Shown here piece by piece: positions 24,812-33,375 of a stretch of 64,000 bases of DNA. The notes under the pieces are model-generated. The model was not told the origin of the DNA and made no database searches. It was given only the letters and a program-made list of their open reading frames with translations. The position numbers and the translations under genes were made by a program. Every line of letters begins with the position of its first letter. Within the stretch, counting starts at the first letter, position 1. The stretch spans positions 2,919,501-2,983,500 of the forward strand of contig NZ_CP006877.1 in assembly GCF_000816845.1 (NCBI RefSeq). The letters run 5' to 3'. Source of the stretch: Rhizobium gallicum bv. gallicum R602sp. Lineage in GTDB: Bacteria > Pseudomonadota > Alphaproteobacteria > Rhizobiales > Rhizobiaceae.

Positions 24812-25618
24812 TCAGGCTGGGACCAAGCCACGCACCACACGGAACATCATGGGAAATGATCGGGGTCCATCGGGCAAGCCAACTAGATACCCGGCACGAA
24901 CATGCTGCTCGATCGAACCGCGGGCGTCATCCGAAAGTGCCATCAACATGCCTGTGACGCTGCCCGGGCCGTCGGTGAACGTAGCCCAATAGTCCGCGAA
25001 GGACTGATACTCGCAATCTACGACAACGGGAACCTCCGTCACCTCGGCGAGGCCGATCTTCCGCCACAACGCCGCCTGACCGTTCGGCCAGAAGTGCGTG
25101 CGCCCCGCCCGCATGGATCTCATCCTGGCGACGTCGGTATCAAGCACAGCACCGGTATTATAGACGAGGTCGAAGGCGGGCATGCCACCAAAGAACTGAG
25201 TAACAGCGGACGCGACCACGCCGCCCGGACGGGTTACGCGCTTCATCTCGGCAACTACCTGTTCAATTTCCGGGATAACGTCCAGGGCCAGCGAGGAAAC
25301 GGCCGCATCGAATACGTCATCGTCGAACCGCAGGTGCCGGACATCGCCGTGTTCATATGCGATATTGGGGTGGGATCGACGAAGGCGGGCTCCTTCCAGG
25401 TATCCCTCCGATGCATCAACACCGATCACATGCGCGCCCGCCTCGGCCAGTGCTTTCGTCAACACACCTGTCCCACAGGCTACATCGAGTACGCGACCGC
25501 CCGGAGCGACATTGACACGGGCGAGAAACGGGCTTGCCAGATGTTCGCTCCAGCGCCCCATGAAAGCCTCGTAGGCGTCGGAATCAGTCCAATTATATCG
25601 TAGTTGTGCAGTTTCCAT
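24812..25618 (-). CDS. Class I SAM-dependent methyltransferase (UbiE-like)
   Basis: A 268-residue methyltransferase. Motif I VLDVACGTGVLTKAL, motif II VIGVDAS and motif IV FDAAVSSLALDVIPE are all intact, followed by a C-terminal substrate-binding half (SFADYWATFTDGPG). The start at 25618 is preferred over an upstream in-frame ATG because GGGAGGA lies at proper distance before it. The type is common for small-molecule or quinone-like substrates. Single gene with no obvious pathway neighbours. Confidence 0.84.
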   Translation of the reverse strand: METAQLRYNWTDSDAYEAFMGRWSEHLASPFLARVNVAPGGRVLDVACGTGVLTKALAEAGAHVIGVDASEGYLEGARLRRSHPNIAYEHGDVRHLRFDDDVFDAAVSSLALDVIPEIEQVVAEMKRVTRPGGVVASAVTQFFGGMPAFDLVYNTGAVLDTDVARMRSMRAGRTHFWPNGQAALWRKIGLAEVTEVPVVVDCEYQSFADYWATFTDGPGSVTGMLMALSDDARGSIEQHVRAGYLVGLPDGPRSFPMMFRVVRGLVPA

Positions 25619-26066
25619 GAGTTGCCATCCTCCCTCAATCAAGAATGGACCTTAACACGGTCATGCGGGCTGCGCGCATCGCCGTCACACCGGGCAATCC
25701 AGCGGAACCTTGTTTGCGCTTCCCAAGAAACATGACGCAGTGGCAACCCCTGCCACGCTGGCCTTTCCGCCGGGGTGGTCCGAACTTCCCGCTTTGGTCG
25801 GTTTGACCAGTTCGATCCGCGTAGGTCGAACGGCGGGTATGCGCGCAAGGCGGCAGAACCTTCGCCCTCGCGGCAACGGCCGCCTCCCACCCCACCCAGT
25901 CCTTCGGCGCTCATTTCGGCCGTTCTTCAGGTGCCCGAACCAGCGGGACGCCCCATAAGGCGACCTTCATGGCGCTCCCTCAAAGCTGCCCTTCGCGCAA
26001 CGGATCGGGTCGGACCTATCGCTGACCTCTGGCGAGCGGTTTGGAGAGGTTGTCATTGCCAGCCGC
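25619..26066. other. Intergenic stretch with repeat B2
   Basis: About 450 bp without a gene. The right part contains the second copy of repeat B. The left 300 bp show no recognised feature. Confidence 0.4.
25971..26017. repeat. Dispersed repeat, copy B2
   Basis: CTCCCTCAAAGCTGCCCTTC followed by GCGCAACGGATCGGGTCGGACCT; about 75-80 percent like B1 at 24618 by eye. Confidence 0.6.
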
Positions 26067-27056
26067 CTACGCCTCGTCCGCGATCCATTCGAGCGAGGCG
26101 CCATGCGGGTCGGTCCAAGCGACAGGGGAGCCGTTCACAGATAGGAGGAAGTGGCCTGGCGGCCGGCTTTTTCCGGCGCACCTGGCGATGCACGGGAATA
26201 CGCGAGGGAACTCGTTCGATACCCAATACGGAGAGAGACGCATCACCTGCTCAGCAAAAGCCTCTCTGTCTGCGGGGTCGGAAACATAGTCGAGGACGGC
26301 TGTGTGAAAGATGACGAGGGTAGCATCCTTTGGAGCTTCGCTGCAGAGCCGCACTAAGTCGCTCCCGCGCAGGTCGCCCTTCAGCACTCGGGGCTTGACC
26401 GTGGCAGCGATCTTTACGGCCGCCCGCAGATTGGCGAGCCGCGCCGTCTGCTCTGGCCAGACCAGCGTCTCAAGCCATGCGACTTGCGAGGGGTCCGAAG
26501 CATCGATCGGGCTCAGGTCCAGCCCTGCCCGCCAGACGACTTGCGGTGCGGCCGCAGGCATCGGCGTTGTCTCACTGGCGGAACATCGGAAGACAGGCGG
26601 CTCCGCGGCCATCGCGGGTGCGCGGATCGCCTTGCGCCCGTAATCGTAGCTGTAGAGGTCGGGCATGAGGCAGAGGCCTGCGGAAGTCCCGACCTCCAGG
26701 AGGGCCAGCGGCTGCGGCAAGCGCGCCAGTACGGGGAGTAATGTGGCGCACCTTCCCGGCTCGTTGGTTTGCGTCGAGCGCTCGAGCATTAGTGAGCGGA
26801 TAGCGTCGGGATTAGCCTGAAGCGCCTGGCGAAACTCGTTCCATCCTGTCGGCGTACCGAACAGGTGACGCACCGCGGCGAGCAGAAGGTTTGGTTGCCG
26901 CTTCACGTCCGGGAGGGTCGACAGGAAGCCGAGTGTTTCCCGGTCCCCAGCAACCGCACGAGCCAACTCCTCGTATAGCGGCGACCGACCGTGAGCCTCC
27001 GTATCGGCGAAGCGAATATATCGGGCTGAGATTTCGGCCAAGCCCTCCTCGCCCAT
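26067..27056 (-). CDS. DUF2332 domain protein
   Basis: A 329-residue protein of the DUF2332 family, judged by the N-terminal segment FLSTLPDVKRQPNLLLAAVR, the Gly-rich LLEVGTSAGLCL strand resembling a methyltransferase motif I, and RAGLDLSPIDASDP. The family is uncharacterised. The fold looks like a Rossmann methyltransferase, but SAM binding is not shown. The start at 27056 follows GGAGATC, though the frame is open 28 codons further. Isolated gene in the accessory region. Confidence 0.78.
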   Translation of the reverse strand: MGEEGLAEISARYIRFADTEAHGRSPLYEELARAVAGDRETLGFLSTLPDVKRQPNLLLAAVRHLFGTPTGWNEFRQALQANPDAIRSLMLERSTQTNEPGRCATLLPVLARLPQPLALLEVGTSAGLCLMPDLYSYDYGRKAIRAPAMAAEPPVFRCSASETTPMPAAAPQVVWRAGLDLSPIDASDPSQVAWLETLVWPEQTARLANLRAAVKIAATVKPRVLKGDLRGSDLVRLCSEAPKDATLVIFHTAVLDYVSDPADREAFAEQVMRLSPYWVSNEFPRVFPCIARCAGKSRPPGHFLLSVNGSPVAWTDPHGASLEWIADEA

Positions 27057-27174
27057 ATCCGCTGATCTCCAATCCCGACGTCTCGTCACAGTACACGATC
27101 CAAGGATCAGATTGGAGCGAGGCGCGGCGCTTTTACACAAGTTCGACCCATTCCGGTCGTCAAGACGGCGGGTG

Positions 27175-27610
27175 TTACGCTTTTGCAGTGACCCAATGCC
27201 TCGTCACTTCCGGCTGCCCCTCGAAAGTGGCCTCGAAGGTTGGCGCGGCCAGTATGGCCTGCATGTGCAATGTCGCGCTTCCGGTATTACGAAAGCCATG
27301 CCAGATGCCGGCCGGCACGATGACTGATTGTCCCGTCGATACTGTTTCTCGTTCATCATCCAACCACAGCTCGGCTTGGCCTTCCAGAACGGAGCGTGAG
27401 GCCATGGCTGTCAACCGCAAGCTCCCTGAGCACATACTCGTCATCGAGATCTCGCACGTACTTTCTCATTGCCCGAAATGCATGGTCCGCTCGGGCTGTG
27501 GCAGCCGGAAGTGTGGCCTGATACCAGCAACGTTCCCTCGTTTGCGGAGATGTTGGTCGCCCACGGCAAACTCGCGGAGACGGTTGAGGATGCAAACGAT
27601 CATCGACACG
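27175..27610 (-). pseudogene. Broken cupin-domain protein
   Basis: The cupin core is visible in one frame (RSVLEGQAELWLDDERETV to IVPAGIWHGFRNTG), with the metal-binding His region. The upstream part is split across other frames: GIRPHFRLPQPERTM, then KYVRDLDDEYVLREL. At least two frameshifts separate these pieces, so no full-length cupin can be made. The open 89-codon piece could still yield a truncated protein. Confidence 0.65.
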
Positions 27611-27700
27611 GGTAATCGCGACCGCCTCTATTAACTCGATGAACCACCGGTTGCCGGCTTCATGCGGACGCGGCGTGCTACTTTGCCAACAGAGGGGATC

Positions 27701-27850
27701 ATGCAGATTATCGATCTTAACCTTCAGCCGACAGAAGAGTGGCGTCCCGGCGTGTTGACCAGAATGCGCGTTTCTGCGTTAACCGAGGCAGCCACGCTCT
27801 GCATATTCGAACAGTGGGTCGCACCAGGAAGTGGCACACGTACTCACACA
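27701..27850 (+). pseudogene. N-terminal fragment of a second cupin protein
   Basis: MQIIDLNLQPTEEWRPG then FEQWVAPGSGTRTHTP is the N-terminal half of a small cupin, up to the first metal-binding His motif. Homology then ends at about 27850 and the frame runs on into unrelated sequence. The C-terminal half of the barrel is missing. Confidence 0.6.
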
Positions 27851-28029
27851 CCATGGTCAATTCAGAGGACTTGCGGTCCTCTTCCTTATCGCAATCAGCA
27901 CCATTCATTGGCTTTCTCCCGAGATTGACGACCTACTTGCAGGACGCGCGAAGCCGTCGACTGGATGTCCAGTCTTCGAAGCGCTGCCGCCGACACTAGC
28001 CGTCGGCAGATCACGATGTTTCAGCCCGC

Positions 28030-28728
28030 TCAGGCGGTCCTGGTCTTCATCTGGCTCAAAGCGGCTAAAAGCGCCTCCGCTGCCTCACTCGATGACGCGG
28101 GGTTCTGACCGGTGATGAGTTGGCCATCAACGACCGTGTGCACACCCCAGTCCTTGACCTTGGAGAAGACCGCGCCGAGGCTGATGAGTTCGTCCTCCAC
28201 CAGGAACGGCACGACCTTCGTGAGACCTACGGCCTCTTCCTCGCTATTGGTGAAGCCGGTGACGTAGCGACCTTGAACGAACGGCGTGCCGTCGGGATTG
28301 GTCACCTGACGCAGGACGCCCGGGGCATGGCAGACGAGAGCGATCGGCTTGCCGGCCGCGGTGAAGGATTCGATCAGCTTGATCGAATTCGGATCTTCGG
28401 CCAGATCCCACAGCGGGCCGTGGCCGCCGGGGTAGAAGAGCGTATCGAAGTCCTTCTGGTCGACGCTGTCCAGGCGCACAGTTCCCGCGAGCTGCGCCTT
28501 GGCAACCTCGTCATTCATGAAGCGCCGCGTAAGGTCCGTCTGGAACATCGGCTCGTCGCTCTTCGGGTCGAGTGGCGGCTGGCCGCCCTTCGGCGAGGCG
28601 AGGGTGATCTCGGCGCCGGCGTCCTTGAAGAAGTAGTACGGCGCTGCCAGCTCTTCGAGCCAGAAGCCGGTCTTCGTGCCGGTGTTACCGAGAGTGTCGT
28701 GGGAGGTGAGTACCATGAGGACTTTCAT
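28030..28728 (-). CDS. Type 1 glutamine amidotransferase-like protein (DJ-1/PfpI family)
   Basis: A 232-residue protein beginning MKVLMVLTSHDTLGNTG, typical of the Hsp31/PfpI-like group. The nucleophile elbow is ALVCHAPG, with Cys near residue 138, and the acidic partner lies in FYPGGHGPLWDL. Family members act as glyoxalase III/deglycases or stress chaperones. It is transcribed divergently from a LysR regulator 166 bp away, the usual arrangement in which the regulator controls the enzyme gene. Starts further upstream in frame lack a ribosome site. Confidence 0.85.
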   Translation of the reverse strand: MKVLMVLTSHDTLGNTGTKTGFWLEELAAPYYFFKDAGAEITLASPKGGQPPLDPKSDEPMFQTDLTRRFMNDEVAKAQLAGTVRLDSVDQKDFDTLFYPGGHGPLWDLAEDPNSIKLIESFTAAGKPIALVCHAPGVLRQVTNPDGTPFVQGRYVTGFTNSEEEAVGLTKVVPFLVEDELISLGAVFSKVKDWGVHTVVDGQLITGQNPASSSEAAEALLAALSQMKTRTA

Positions 28729-28894
28729 CGTTCGGATCCCTTCGTCAGATGATACGCCGTGAGGGCGTCGTAGCCGGTTGATTTGGAGCTCGATCAGCCG
28801 CATCGGCCTTTCGATGAGCTGATAATGGCACCTGCCCACATATATCAGAAATTTACTTCTTTGATTTTAGATATTCATATGAGATTACATCTCG
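28729..28894. promoter_or_regulatory. Divergent promoter region of the DJ-1/PfpI and LysR genes
   Basis: A 166-bp AT-rich spacer between divergent genes. It contains an imperfect dyad around TTCATATGA near 28873, and T-N11-A patterns compatible with LysR binding. A likely operator region, inferred from layout. Confidence 0.5.
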
Positions 28895-29806
28895 ATGAGA
28901 TACGACCTGAACCTGCTCCCGGTTTTCCTCGCACTGATGGAGGAGCGGAGCGTCACACGGGCGGCAGCGCGACTAGGCATCACCCAGCCGGCGCTTTCCA
29001 ACTCGTTGAACCGCCTGCGCGATACCCTGCGGGATCCGCTGTTCATCCGTGAACGGTACGGCATAAAGCCGACGCAACTGGCCGAGGAGATCGCTCCAAC
29101 GATCGAAGCAGCGCTGGCCCAACTGGACGATCTCGTTTTGAACCAGCAGGAGTTCCAGCCAGCAAACGCCGAACGACTGTTCACGCTTGCCCCGAACAGC
29201 TACGTGGAGCTTGTGTTGATGCCGGGCCTCGTTGCGAGGACGCGTGAGCTGGCGCCAGGTATCAAGCTCCGCATGACAGCATTCGGCAACGATCTCGCCG
29301 AGACCGGCGTCATTTCCGGTACCACGGCCATGGTGCTTGGCCGCATCGTCGATCCGCCGGACAATCTTGTCGTCCAGCATCTTATGGACGATGGGCTCGC
29401 CTGCGTGGTGCGCAAGGACCATCCCGACGTTCGAGACCGTATTTCCCGAGAACAGTACGAACGGCTCAAGCATGTGAACGTGCTCCCGCCGGGCCGGCTG
29501 CGCGCGGGCCTCTTCCAGGCATTGGGGCAACAAAACCTCAAGCGAGAAGTCGCCGTTTCTGTCACGCACTTCCTTGCCGTGCCCGAGATGCTTGTCGTCA
29601 CGGACTACTGCGCAACGCTGCCGAGCCTTATCTGTCGCAGCCTCGAGCGGGATTCGCGCCTGAAGGTACTACCGGCGCCCGTCGACCTCGGCACTTTTCC
29701 AGTGCAGATGGCTTGGCACGTTCGCTACCGCCACGACCCTGCCCACAGGTGGTTGCGTTCAATGATCGGCGAACTGGCAAAAGAAGTGACTTCGGAAGAG
29801 ACCTAA
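28895..29806 (+). CDS. LysR family transcriptional regulator
   Basis: A 303-residue regulator. The N-terminal winged helix-turn-helix spans residues 1-65 (RYDLNLLPVFLALMEERSV, TRAAARLGITQPALSN), followed by a periplasmic-binding-like effector domain. The N-terminus is of the NodD/NahR-like branch that starts with the R-x-DLNLL motif. It probably controls the divergent DJ-1/PfpI gene and itself. The effector is unknown. Confidence 0.9.
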   Translation: MRYDLNLLPVFLALMEERSVTRAAARLGITQPALSNSLNRLRDTLRDPLFIRERYGIKPTQLAEEIAPTIEAALAQLDDLVLNQQEFQPANAERLFTLAPNSYVELVLMPGLVARTRELAPGIKLRMTAFGNDLAETGVISGTTAMVLGRIVDPPDNLVVQHLMDDGLACVVRKDHPDVRDRISREQYERLKHVNVLPPGRLRAGLFQALGQQNLKREVAVSVTHFLAVPEMLVVTDYCATLPSLICRSLERDSRLKVLPAPVDLGTFPVQMAWHVRYRHDPAHRWLRSMIGELAKEVTSEET

Positions 29807-29998
29807 GATGGCTTTCTCGTATGCGTGTTGATCTCTGACTCAACCGCGGGCGCCCTCCCGCGCAGCGAGTTCGTTCTACGGCCCCAAAGCAGACCTTCGC
29901 AGCATGAGCACGACTGCTATAAAAAATTACGCGAAATCAACGAATTGCTCCGGACCCGCCTACTCCGCAGACTGAGAATACCCCGGCGCTGTGGAGTT

Positions 29999-30502
29999 TC
30001 ATGTGAGGGCGCTGATGGCTGGATGGGTTTGCCGATCGTAAAGCGCCAACTCCTCGGCGGTTGGCGGCTCGAACAGCTTCGACCACCTAAGCAGGTCCGC
30101 CCGCGAGATGTCGAACGTGCCGACTGGAAGCTCGGCGTTTCGCCGGGAGACCCGGTTCCAAAGCTCATCAAAGGGAACGTCGAGGAAGCAGAGGACGACG
30201 TGGGCACCAGCTGCGCGAGCTTCCTCCCGGCAGGTGTCGCGTTCTGCCCGTGACCACACTCCCCAATCCACGACAACGTTACACTGAAGCCTGATGGCAC
30301 GTAGAGCGATCTGCCATTGTAGGCTCTCGACTTTACCTCGGCACGGACCAGTTTCGGCTTCTGGAGTAGAGATGCCGGGGTAAAGCTTGTGCATCCAGTC
30401 GTCTCCGGTCAGACGGAGGGCAGATGCTTCATGTTCGATTATCTTGGCGAGCGACGTCTTCCCCGAACCGGGAAGACCGCAAGTGAGGTAAAGCGTGGGC
30501 AT
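29999..30502 (-). CDS. AAA family ATPase / small-molecule kinase-like protein
   Basis: A 167-residue P-loop protein. Walker A GLPGSGKTSLAK is at residues 9-20, the DxD-like TGDDW follows the first strand, and a lid Arg lies in WNRVSRRNAELP. It resembles AAA_33/zeta-toxin-like or Cpt-type kinases, which phosphorylate small molecules such as antibiotics or sugars. The substrate is unknown. It is one of two isolated small kinases in the accessory region. Confidence 0.8.
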   Translation of the reverse strand: MPTLYLTCGLPGSGKTSLAKIIEHEASALRLTGDDWMHKLYPGISTPEAETGPCRGKVESLQWQIALRAIRLQCNVVVDWGVWSRAERDTCREEARAAGAHVVLCFLDVPFDELWNRVSRRNAELPVGTFDISRADLLRWSKLFEPPTAEELALYDRQTHPAISALT

Positions 30503-30899
30503 TGGAAAATTTCTGATTCTGGCTTGGCAAGTGGAAATGGCCCCGCGGTGCCGTGCAGGACTGCGCTTCGCTCAATGCCGCAAGGCGCGGCCAATCAGAG
30601 GTGTGTTGCCATAGTTTATCTTGTAGGATCGCTCTGTTCAGGGGTCAAGACGGAGCGCATGGGCGAGCTGACAGGTGAATCGTCTAACCCACTGGCTGCT
30701 TTGGCTGACTGTCAGCATCCCCATCCCATCTCAGCCGTTCGCGTTTATGGGTTCACGGCCCAATTGCCTCCCCGTCAGGTTCAGGACAACGGGCCAGCCA
30801 TTCCGCAGGGTCTTGGTCTGCTGATTCTATCAGCGAACACCGGTATTCGGCCTCGCGCAGCTTGCGAGCGGCGACTGGCTGTCGATTATTCGTACCGGC
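30503..30899. other. Intergenic/degenerate stretch
   Basis: About 400 bp. The right half is downstream of the broken LuxR gene, where its DNA-binding domain would be expected, but no helix-turn-helix can be recognised in any frame. Nothing else was identified. Confidence 0.4.
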
Positions 30900-31380
30900 A
30901 CCGCCCAATACGCGCGAAAGCGCAGGACGGCAACCGGAGAAGGCGAACATGTATTGCTTCAGGTCAGCGTCGTGCAGCGAAAAGCCGAACGTGTTCTGCA
31001 GCCCATGCATCTGGAACAGCGCATTCAGCCGGCGATTCTCCTGATTGGCGGCACCGCCGGCGAATGGGCTGGCATCGCAGAAAACCGGCATGATCGTTCG
31101 CTTCAACGCCTACCAGCCGGCTGCGATAGAACAGATCGACCTCGTCGTAGAGATTGGTAGGGTTATGCGGCCAATTGCTGATGATGCGATTTTCGAGAAA
31201 AGTCGTGCTGTCGGCGCGCGGAAAGGCTACGAGGAGGTAATGGTCGAAGCCTGCGGCTTTCGTCATGTCCTCCAGCCGGCGCTTCAGGTCGGCTTTCAGC
31301 TCGCCGGTGCGAACGGCGGTGGAGAGCGGAAAAGCGTTATCCTATGCGCAGTTTCGGGCTGCGCGCTCACGTCTTGTCAT
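30900..31380 (-). pseudogene. Degenerate LuxR-type quorum-sensing regulator (autoinducer-binding domain only)
   Basis: Minus-strand pieces read ELKADLKRRLEDMTKAAG, then FLENRIISNWPH and LFYRSRLV in one frame. After a frameshift near 31108, KRTIMPVFCDASPFAGGAA and SLHDADLKQYMFAFSG follow in the next. These are successive parts of an acyl-homoserine-lactone-binding domain. The putative ATG at 31380 is followed by an in-frame TAG 12 codons later. The C-terminal LuxR helix-turn-helix is absent. No luxI gene is present nearby. Confidence 0.75.
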
Positions 31381-31773
31381 CGACTTATCCTCAGCCGCGG
31401 GCCATCGGTTCGGGTCTCGCAAGAGAAAGCGCTACGGCGCCGGACAACAGCAAGACTGCAACGATGCCCCGCGTCGTAGGGGCGTGAGGCATGCCGAGGC
31501 AGTCTTTGACTGATGCTGCGAGAAGAACGGAGACGAGGTCTAGCGCTCATTCATGATGTTGCAGCGCTTATAAGGCCGCTCCCAAAATATCTGTAATTTC
31601 TATTCGGCATGGGAGCCATGCATCCGGTACAAATTGACACTACGGCAGGCAGCCCGCCGCGGCGGGCGGTCAGGCAGCTAAAGTTGTTATCAAAGTCTTA
31701 CTGTGCGCTTAGGCAATTTTTAAATGTGACAAGCTAGAGTGCCCGCGTGGTCTTGAGTTGTGTAGAGAGTCCA
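31381..31773. promoter_or_regulatory. Upstream region of sciP, junction of accessory and core DNA
   Basis: About 390 bp. It contains a perfect 16-bp palindrome GCCCGCCGCGGCGGGC (31652-31667), an AT-rich segment near 31695-31735 likely to hold the sciP promoter, and a GANTC methylation site (GAGTC, 31767-31771) three bases before the sciP start. The broken LuxR gene ends the accessory region just to the left. Confidence 0.5.
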
Positions 31774-32049
31774 ATGACCGAAATGATACGTCCCCGAGTA
31801 AAATATGTCATCGGCCCCGATGGCAGCCCGCTGACGATTGCGGATCTTCCGCCGCCGAATACCCGGCGCTGGGTTATCCGTCGCAAGGCTGAGGTTGTCG
31901 CCGCAGTGCGCGGTGGCCTGTTGAGCTTGGAAGAAGCCTGCGAGCGTTACACGCTCACCGTCGAAGAATTCCTGTCCTGGCAGTCGTCGATCAACAGTCA
32001 CGGCCTTGCCGGCCTGCGCACGACGCGTATCCAGCAATACCGTCACTGA
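31774..32049 (+). CDS. sciP: CtrA inhibitor SciP (DUF1153)
   Basis: A 91-residue DUF1153 protein with the conserved core YVIGPDGSPLTIADLPPP, then TRRWVIRRKAEVVAAVRGG and the helix-turn-helix-like LSLEEACERYTLTVEEFLSW. In Caulobacter, SciP binds CtrA and DNA and blocks CtrA-activated transcription in G1. The start at 31774 gives the family N-terminus MTEMIRPRVKY. It lies about 2 kb from ctrA, with chpT a further 1.3 kb on. Confidence 0.92.
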   Translation: MTEMIRPRVKYVIGPDGSPLTIADLPPPNTRRWVIRRKAEVVAAVRGGLLSLEEACERYTLTVEEFLSWQSSINSHGLAGLRTTRIQQYRH

Positions 32050-32073
32050 ACCATCTGCCTCAGGCAAAGACAT

Positions 32074-32541
32074 TTATTTCGGGCCGGACGCATTTCCCTG
32101 AAGGGAGTGAAGAAGGCCCGAAATTATTGTTGACGCTGCGTAGCACCACAGTCCCGGTTGAGTAAAAGCATCCGCCAGGCCCGTGGTCTTCGCCGCCGCA
32201 ACCACGATCGCCACCAGTAATACGTCCATCATCGACCACTTGGACAGATATGGTACGGCGTGACGATAAAACCAGCTGCCGGTCCCGCCGCCGGCAGCTG
32301 TCGCCTCGGCGGCAATGCCGATGATCTTCAGGATCGGCAATACGATTGACACGATCCCGACGATCAGCGCGAGCGGGATATCCCCTCCGCTCCAGAGCGA
32401 AGCGACGATCTCCACCAGCGACGGCGTTTCGTCGAAAAAGTAGAGCTTCTCGAATCGGATCAGAGGCAGCACCAGCCCAAGCGCCAGGAAAAATGGTGCT
32501 GCAGCAAGCAGTACCGGCCGGATTCCCACCAGTCTTCTCAT
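32074..32541 (-). CDS. Paraquat-inducible protein A-like membrane protein
   Basis: A 155-residue membrane protein with four hydrophobic segments and a PqiA-like core (LGLVLPLIRFEKLYFF, then VLPILKIIG and the signature SKWSMMDVLLVAI). PqiA-type proteins work with MCE proteins in lipid handling between membranes. No MCE partner is adjacent, so this is a stand-alone short member. The start at 32541 follows AAGGGA and gives a clean hydrophobic N-terminus. It is convergent with sciP, 24 bp apart. Confidence 0.85.
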   Translation of the reverse strand: MRRLVGIRPVLLAAAPFFLALGLVLPLIRFEKLYFFDETPSLVEIVASLWSGGDIPLALIVGIVSIVLPILKIIGIAAEATAAGGGTGSWFYRHAVPYLSKWSMMDVLLVAIVVAAAKTTGLADAFTQPGLWCYAASTIISGLLHSLQGNASGPK

Positions 32542-32648
32542 CGAATATCCCTTGGTTGAACACTGTGTCGTCACCTGCACCGGCTTGGCATGGCATGGCC
32601 GCCATGTCACGGTCTGCGTGAACAACATCGGTTTTCGGAGAAAATACA

Positions 32649-32927
32649 ATGGACATTTGGAACGAAGACAATGCCTCGGGCGGGCGATATGTGGCCAAGG
32701 TCGACGGCCACGAAGCCGAAATGAGCTATTCCCGAACGTCGCTGAAGCTCGTCATCATCGATCACACCGGCGTGCCGGATGCCCTGCGCGGCAAAGGCGT
32801 CGGCCAGGCGCTTGCGCTTCACGCAGTCGAAGAGGCGAGAAAGGGCGGCTGGAAGATCTTTGCGCTCTGCCCGTTCTTCAAGGCGCAATCACAACGCCAC
32901 GAGGAATGGCGCGACGTGGTGAATTAA
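32649..32927 (+). CDS. Small GNAT-type N-acetyltransferase (YjdJ-like)
   Basis: A 92-residue minimal GNAT. It has the acetyl-CoA motif DALRGKGVGQALALHAV and the ending KIFALCPFFKAQSQRHEEW, characteristic of the small YjdJ/GTLF3A family. Substrate unknown. Its end is followed by a strong bidirectional hairpin. Confidence 0.85.
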   Translation: MDIWNEDNASGGRYVAKVDGHEAEMSYSRTSLKLVIIDHTGVPDALRGKGVGQALALHAVEEARKGGWKIFALCPFFKAQSQRHEEWRDVVN

Positions 32928-32936
32928 CAACACCAA

Positions 32937-32976
32937 AAGCCATGTATGACGGACTACGGCCCGTCATACATGGCTT
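32937..32976. terminator. Bidirectional terminator hairpin
   Basis: 16-bp perfect arms (AAGCCATGTATGACGG / CCGTCATACATGGCTT) around an 8-base loop. It lies between the convergent GNAT and FliJ-like genes, with T-rich sequence on the plus side (TTCTTC) and A/T bases on the other. Confidence 0.8.
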
Positions 32977-33024
32977 CTTCAGGCGATCCCCAGGACGCCG
33001 CAGCCGGCGTCCGCTGCCACTCGG

Positions 33025-33375
33025 TCAGGCGCGGGCCCGAATGACGCTATCTCGCTCTTCGAGCGCGGTAGCGCGGGCATATTCCGCCTGCATCTCCTCG
33101 AGCGCCTGCTCCAGTGACTCTTCCTGCATCTTCAATTCCTTGATGGAAACCTGAAGATTGTCGGCGCGCTGGCGTGCCGCCTTTGCGAAGGTCGGGTAGG
33201 CGAAGTGATTCGGGTCGGAAATGCCGGACTTCTTCTCTTCGATGACGATCTGACTTTCCAGATCCTTCGTCATTCGTTCGAATTCCGACATCATCATCTG
33301 CAATTGCTGCAGCTGACGTCGTTTTTCGTTCACCTGAAACTCCTTCAGGCGAACTAGGCTCTCACGCGACTTCAT
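33025..33375 (-). CDS. fliJ: FliJ-like flagellar export chaperone
   Basis: A 116-residue, almost entirely coiled-coil protein (residues 5-50 and 70-105), with the Met-rich QLQQLQMMMSEFERM segment and the spacing of alphaproteobacterial FliJ proteins. FliJ couples the flagellar type III export ATPase FliI to its substrates in the cytoplasm. The frame is open further upstream, but GGAG lies 8 bp before the ATG at 33375 and only 2 bp before the alternative at 33381, so 33375 is chosen. It is divergent from ctrA, sharing its promoter region, which fits CtrA control of motility. Confidence 0.7.
   Translation of the reverse strand: MKSRESLVRLKEFQVNEKRRQLQQLQMMMSEFERMTKDLESQIVIEEKKSGISDPNHFAYPTFAKAARQRADNLQVSIKELKMQEESLEQALEEMQAEYARATALEERDSVIRARA

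Noticed and set aside
21592-31500. A chromosomal integron with gene cassettes
   Set aside because: Genes point in both directions, the recombinase lacks recognisable integron-integrase features, and the repeats are not at every gene border. Kept only as a possibility of modular capture.
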